The translations under genes were made by a program, and so were the position numbers. A stretch of 64,000 nt of DNA from positions 3,105,001 to 3,169,000 of the forward strand of contig OX419758.1 in the NCBI GenBank assembly GCA_948567375.1, in the 5' to 3' direction. Each line of letters begins with the position of its first letter. Within the stretch, counting starts at the first letter, position 1. Origin of the DNA: Lunularia cruciata. Taxonomy: Eukaryota; Streptophyta; Marchantiopsida; Lunulariales; Lunulariaceae. The notes under the pieces are model-generated. The model ran no database searches. It was not told the origin of the DNA and was given only the letters and a program-made list of their open reading frames with translations. Shown here one piece after another: positions 58,901 through 64,000 of the stretch.

Positions 58901-61900
58901 GTGAGAGAGATTGTTTTCTTATGTGAGTTGGGATGTGAGGGGTTGTGGTTTTGCAGATATGGGGAGATATGGAGAGGAGTATCATGTGTTACTATCATTA
59001 TTCTTGTGCTAGCCATGGCTACACCTTCCCATGTGGGGTCGCCTAGATCGGGTCGGGATACACCATGCCCGGTGTGTCACCGACGCTTTACCTCGCAAGG
59101 GGTAAAGACCCATGTGGGAAGGATGCACAAGGACTATGATTTGACCACTTGGGATGCTCACGTGAGACAAGCGACCACATCGACAGCAGTGACACTCGGG
59201 ATTACGCACGCTTCTTCTATACCTTCGTTGATCGTTCCAGGGATACCGATCGAGTCGTGGGAGTGGTTAGCTTCTCAGGCGGGTTGCATTTTGGGGTTAT
59301 TTGAGACTAGTTTTCCATGTCCATGTCTATTCCATAGGCTACCCCGCACACTCCATGATGAGGCTAGACAGGCTTTTCACCTACCACGGGATCGTTTGGC
59401 ACGTGATCCCTTGGACGAGTTAGCGTGGTTCCTATTCCTCCTACTCCCTCGATGTTGTCTTCGTTATGCTAGAGGGGGACGTGCGGGGCATAGAGAGGTG
59501 GCGGCTAGATTTCGTCGATTCCGAGCGGGGGATTGGGCAGCCCTTCAGGAGGAGTCTGTTAGGGCTACATGATTTAGGAGACAGACATCGCCACAGGATA
59601 CCATAGATTCCACTCGATTACGACGATGTAGGACATTGGGTCAGGCGGGAGAGTTTAGTAGAGCAGCACGAGCGCTACACCCTCTGTCTACAGCGAGTCC
59701 TACTGATGAGACCATCTCTTCCCTACGCTCATTGCATCCTATAGCAGTAGAGGGACTACCACTAGAGGTCTTAGATTATCAGCCTGAGCAGCCTTTATGT
59801 CTTGATAGGTCGCTATTTGCACAAGCATTGTGCACTGCCCCTCGCCTTTCCTCAGGAGGCTTGTCAGGGATGGTTTATGAGCACCTTAGAGATTTCTTCC
59901 AGGCAGATGATCCTTCTAGTGGTTTTACCGAGTTGTTTCAGGTGGCTGCAGCAGTAGCGAGAGGAGATATTCCTATGTCTATTAGTCGGGTCTTAGGTGC
60001 TAGTCGACTTCTCGCGATCGAGAAGGACACGGGAGGCATTAGACCGATTGCTATTGGAGAGATCTTTTTGCGTTTGGTCAGTCGTACCATTGTCCTTCAG
60101 CATCGTTCTCACTTTCGACAGCACCTTAGTCCACATCAGTTTGGAGTAGCTACACCTGGAGGATGTGAGGCTATATCTCTAGGCATTAGAGCACTCCTAG
60201 ATATCCATCCGGAGTGGGTCGTCCTACAGGTGGACGTTGAGAACGCTTTTAATAGCGTCTCACGTGCATCCATCTTTAGAGAGCTTAGGGAGGCTGGTGG
60301 ATCCTTGGCGAGTCTCATTCCTTTTGTGCGGTCTTTTTATGGCTCTCCTGCTTCCCTTTACTACCAGCATGGTGGTTCACAGGAGGGAGTCACCGTCTTG
60401 GAGTCAACTGTTGGTACACGTCAGGGAGATCCTTTGGGGGGGCCCTTATTTGCCATGGCTCACTTTAGAGCTCTCCTGTCTACTACTTTGGCCATGCCAA
60501 GTTGTGTATTTCCATCCTTGGCAGATGATACACACATCGTAGGCCCTGTAGATCAGATTAGGCAGGCCTTTGACTACTTGACTACCGAGCTACATCTAGT
60601 AGGCTTGAGAGTCAAGGTGTCAAAGTGTAGGGCATGGTCCCCTTTAGGTATCCCTCCCCACCTTGAGCTTCCAGAGGGGTGTATCACATCCACAGAGGGA
60701 CTTCGTGTTCTTGGAGTGCCAGTAGGATCGGAGGATTTTGTCACACGCTTCTTGGACGCTGCTCTTGTAGAGGATGTTCTCCATGTGGATGACCTTCCAT
60801 TACTAGGAGATCCGCAGGTGGCATTTGGTATACTCTCTTCCAGTATTGCTCGTCGACCATCCTACCTCATCCGTACAGTTCCCCCCTCATCGTCCTTCCT
60901 ATCACGTCTGAGAGCATTTGATAGGAGGATTATGGGAGTCTTTGGTGATATTATTGGACCAGGGACTTTTGAGTGTGTGACAGGGGATTTGGCACGTAGA
61001 CAGACGGCTCTACCGATCTCATGTGGTGGGGTTGGCTTGCTTTCTATGGAGGAGATGGCACCTATAGTGTTTTTGGGTAGTTGGGCTCTCTCGGCACCCC
61101 TACTTGCATCTCGTTTTGTGGTTGCTGATAGGCCGGTTTTGGAGACTTATGTGACAGAGGTGGAGGGAGGATCCTTTTCTCTCCAGGTGTTATTGCGGCA
61201 GACAAGAGATAGTCTATCTTCACGAGCACGAGAGGGTTTTCCACCGTTTGCTTCACTATCGTCAGATTGGACTAGAGGTCTATAGTCTTCCTTGATGGAG
61301 CGACAGTGTGAGCATACGCTACATTCTCTCTTAGTTGACTCGTCCATTCCTCAGGCTACTAGAGCACATCTACGCTCTTGCTCCGGCAAGGGTGCAGGCT
61401 CGTGGATCCTAGCTCGACCATGCATTAGGGCTTTCCGACTCGCACCGGCTACTTTCTCTACAGCGATGAGGTTTTGCCTAGGTTTGGTCCACCCATCTGC
61501 ATCTTCACTACTCACTTGTGAGTGTGGTTCTACACTAGATGCAGCGGCGGTCCACATGACACGGTGTCCTTTTGGAGGACAGAGGATAGCTACCCATGAT
61601 GCCATTAGAGACATAGTGTTTGCTATGGCACGAGAGAGTGGATACTTGGCTTGGAGGGAGCGTTCATATGCGTTGCAGACGACACGTGTCAGGGCAGACT
61701 TATACTTGGTCCGAGATGATCAGGTGACAGTAGCGGATGTCGTGGTGACGGACCCTACGCGAGATACAGTTTCGGAGGGAGTGATTACCCATCCCCCTGG
61801 ATGGGCGGCGAGTGCAGCAGCAGGTCGCAAGGTCTCCAAGTACAGGGGCATGCAACGAGGTCACCTCTTTGTTCCTCTAGCCTTGGAGTTATATGGAGCG

Positions 61901-62182
61901 ATGGACACGGCATTTGACACATTTGTCAGGGAGTGCGCGAGGGCTTATCATGTTAGGCGGCAGGGGGTACCACTCTCACTCTCATACTTTGTAGCTTACT
62001 TTAGACAGCGTGTATCCATTGCTCTACAGAGGGCAGTGGCTGGTGCAATCCATAGGAGAGCAATCACATTAGGTGATGTTTCTTCGGATGCTCCAGTTGT
62101 GTGTAGACCGTACGACTTGCATAGCTCGGATATCTTAGGTGCGGTAGGGCAGATTTCTCATACAGACTCTATTGGGGCTTAG
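58901..62182 (+). pseudogene. LINE ORF, copy B: zinc finger, reverse transcriptase and RLE-type nuclease
   Basis: Same architecture and exactly the same length (1,093 codons) as copy A. A better start is the ATG at 59015 (codon 39, context GCCATGG), giving about 1,055 residues, close to R2 proteins. The C2H2 finger, LADD reverse transcriptase, knuckle and R-A-D-x12-D nuclease are all present, and the nuclease is intact here. Two in-frame stops occur: TGA at codon 224 (59570-59572; CGA in copy A) and TAG at codon 795 (61283-61285; CAG in copy A). Both are C-to-T changes and one is at a CpG. The stops differ from those of copy A, so each copy was inactivated independently. Confidence 0.88.
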
Positions 62183-62187
62183 CCCCA
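62173..62187 (+). promoter_or_regulatory. LINE stop-codon hairpin
   Basis: TGGGGC-TTA-GCCCCA forms a 6-bp GC-rich stem with a 3-nt loop. The stop codon TAG (62180-62182) takes its first two bases from the loop and its last base from the stem. The same hairpin occurs in copy A (43228-43242) and in tail fragments at about 81, 1432, 45449 and 57210. In known LINEs such 3' structures are recognised by the reverse transcriptase. That role is inferred here. Confidence 0.65.
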
Positions 62188-62396
62188 TGTTACCTTTTTT
62201 GTCTCTCCCTTGTACGGCTTGATGGGGTCTTCCCATCCTTCTTTTTTCCTACGCGGTCGCCTTTTTTCCTCAAGGAAGATTGTAAATTTGAAGACAAAGA
62301 AGGGAAAGGCACCTTGTGCATGTGGGATAGCCCATTGCTTGTATCCAGCAATAGCACTTAGAGAGAAAAAGATCACACCTTCTCTATCACACATCT

Positions 62397-62421
62397 GGGG
62401 GGGGGGGGGGGGGGGGGGGGG
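62397..62421 (+). repeat. Homopolymer G tract, 25 bp
   Basis: An uninterrupted run of 25 G lies inside LINE fragment D, replacing or expanding a short GA-rich coding segment. It could form a G-quadruplex. The assembled length may be unreliable. Confidence 0.9.
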
Positions 62422-62989
62422 TAGAGGTGATTGAACTACCCAATATACTATAGATGATTTCTACTTCATAGATAATAGACCTACCCATTGCACAAGATTG
62501 ATAGATATATTTATCTATGCGCTAAATTCTCTATCACACACTCAAATATCCCTAATCCAATAATATCACCAAAGATTACCATGATCCTCCTATCAAAAAC
62601 TCTCATATTTAATATGAAGGTTGGAGAAGGAGGAACCATGCAAAGTAGGCAAGTTGGTTGACTGGTAATAATAGAAGAGAATATACCAAATTCCACCTAT
62701 GGATCTTTGAGTAGAGTAAGGTCATCCACATGAAGAGTATCCTCTACAGGGGTAATGTCTAAAAAGCCTATAAAAAACCTTCAAATCCTATTTGCACTCC
62801 AAGATTACATAAGTTATCTATATATGTGATATACCCCTCTAGAAGCTAGAGGTGGAGAGAAATTTAAGAGGAACCATGCTCTACACTTTTATATCTTGAC
62901 TCTCAAGCCTACAAGATGAAACTTGGTAGTCAAATGGTCAAAGAACTGCCTTATGTGATCTAGAGTGCATATGTTATATGTATTGTCTA

Positions 62990-63546
62990 TGTCACGCCAT
63001 TTGTAATGTCGCACCTAGATTTCTCGGACATTGGAGTTGCCGTGATAGTAGTTAGAGGTATTTCAACGGTTTCCCATAGACTACTTTCCGATGGTCAGAT
63101 TTAGTGTTTAGGGTATTGACTTCAAGGTTGGGGCCCATCGTCACTTTGCACCGTTTGCACCATCGAGTGTGCCATCAGTAGGACCATTAGGGTTCTAGAC
63201 CTAGCTTGAGTCCAGGGGTATACTTTCAAAGTGCAGCTCCAGAGAGCTCACTTCTTTGATATTGAGCCTTTGAGTTCTTGGCTATGGTGGACAGAGGCTG
63301 GCGAGCGTCACCTAGATTCTCTTAGTTAGAGTGGGTGTGGCTTGATTGTAATCAATGCCTAGTTGTTGGCAGTTTATAGAATGACAGATCAAGTACTGAT
63401 TTGAGTTGAGTTGATTCGAGTGTTGTAAACAATCTGATCATTGTAGGACTTTAGAGTCTATGTATGACTTATGTGTATGTTGTGCTTCTATAGTGTATGA
63501 TGTTGACAATAATGTATGTTGTGTAGCAATGTATATACGCACAACA
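62990..63546 (+). mobile_element. Solo LTR with TCTA target duplication
   Basis: Starts TGTCACGCCATTTG and ends CGCACAACA (TG...CA). It is flanked by TCTA at 62986-62989 and 63547-63550. Removing it and one TCTA makes LINE fragment D continuous. It belongs to the same family as the LTR at 29767-30303. No internal retrotransposon sequence is present, so it is a solo LTR left by recombination. Confidence 0.8.
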
Positions 63547-63898
63547 TCTATCAAGGAAGGAAATACACAACTTGGCATGACCAAAGTAGTAGATAAATGA
63601 GCTCTAAAATGAGCTATTGTAAATAAAATTCCCCTAAAGGATCTCTCTAATGTATACTAATAATTGACTCCAAGACAATGAGTCCCTCACATGAGAGATC
63701 ATGCTAGTAATAAAAGGAAGAAGGAGAGCCATAAAAAGACTTCACAAAAGGAATAAGACACCTAAAAATTCCATTGGACTCCCTAAGCTCTCTAAAGATT
63801 GGTGCACATGAGATGCTCTTAAAAGAAGTTTCAACATCCACATGCAAAAAAAAAAATGTCTATTGGATGTCTATGCATGTTATGACACCTATAGATAT

Positions 63899-64000
63899 TG
63901 TAAAAATATGGAGTTTAGTGACGAAGTTAGTCGGGCTCACGAAGTAGCACATAAGACAAATTAGCCTAGAATATTCCGGAAGTATCTAGGAAGCTTCCCG
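63899..64000 (+). repeat. Chromovirus LTR, start only (window edge)
   Basis: TGTAAAAATATGGAGTTTAG and the following ~90 bp match the start of the chromovirus LTRs, including GAATATTCCGGAAG, a heat-shock-type motif. It is inserted into LINE fragment D. Whether it is a solo LTR or the start of a full element is beyond the window. Confidence 0.85.

Larger units (their letters stand above)
58543..62266 (+). mobile_element. R2-like (RLE-type) LINE, copy B
   Basis: A long copy with the same 5' start (GCGGGAGGAG) as copy A, the purine-rich leader, one ORF (58901-62182) and the complete family tail ending CTACGCGGTCGCCTTTTTT. It abuts LINE copy D, which runs in the opposite direction. It is nearly identical to copy A. 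I saw no target-site duplication. Confidence 0.85.
62267..63898 (-). mobile_element. Older inverted LINE fragment D, split by a solo LTR
   Basis: Read on the minus strand, 63898 to 63551 matches the reverse-transcriptase region from before motif A to the LADD motif. 62989 to about 62422 continues from there into the thumb region, and 62396 to 62267 continues to near codon 795. The two main parts are separated by a 557-bp solo LTR with TCTA duplicated at its ends. The fragment is highly decayed, with many substitutions and indels. It abuts LINE copy B on the left and a chromovirus LTR on the right. Confidence 0.8.

Overview
This is nuclear DNA from a land plant. The evidence is a plant-type glutathione peroxidase, a plant DOXC-type 2-oxoglutarate oxygenase, an intact eL42 ribosomal protein gene, a degraded 18S rRNA copy, a Ty3 chromovirus primed by initiator tRNA-Met, and a PIF/Harbinger transposon with a Myb/SANT partner ORF. 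The species cannot be read from the sequence. The single-exon host genes and an R2-like, restriction-endonuclease-type LINE make a non-flowering plant (for example a bryophyte) plausible, but that is inference.

Layout. 0-2.8 kb is AT-rich and holds LINE tail fragments, a perfect 50-bp palindrome and a fold-back MITE. 5.2-5.6 kb may contain exons of an unrecognised spliced gene. 6.3-7.6 kb is a TATA-bearing, apparently intact 2-oxoglutarate oxygenase gene. 12.2-30.6 kb is a block of repeats: a copia remnant, joined to an 870-bp decayed 18S rRNA segment, interrupted by a chromovirus LTR, then two further chromovirus copies and pieces of at least two other LTR families. 33.97-34.5 kb (minus strand) is glutathione peroxidase. 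39.6-43.3 kb and 58.5-62.3 kb are two nearly identical long LINE copies of one family. 43.8-45.5 kb is an older relative and 62.3-63.9 kb an older inverted one. 46.1-48.5 kb is a decayed PIF/Harbinger transposon. 49.5-49.8 kb is eL42. Between these lie long stretches with no recognisable gene.

Three observations stand out. First, every chromovirus LTR carries arrays of heat-shock-element units (GAAnnTTC) upstream of its TATA box, so the family looks built for heat-stress transcription. Second, the LINE family has one long ORF with an N-terminal C2H2 finger, an LADD-type reverse transcriptase, a Cys/His knuckle and a C-terminal R-A-D-x12-D nuclease motif. That architecture is typical of R2-type elements and unusual for plants. 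Its stop codon lies partly in the loop of a GC-rich hairpin that recurs in all tail fragments. Third, an 18S rRNA fossil with strong C-to-T and G-to-A decay is wedged between a copia fragment and a chromovirus LTR.

The host genes are unrelated housekeeping, redox and specialised-metabolism genes with no sign of joint function. The window is mainly a record of nested mobile-element insertions of different ages.
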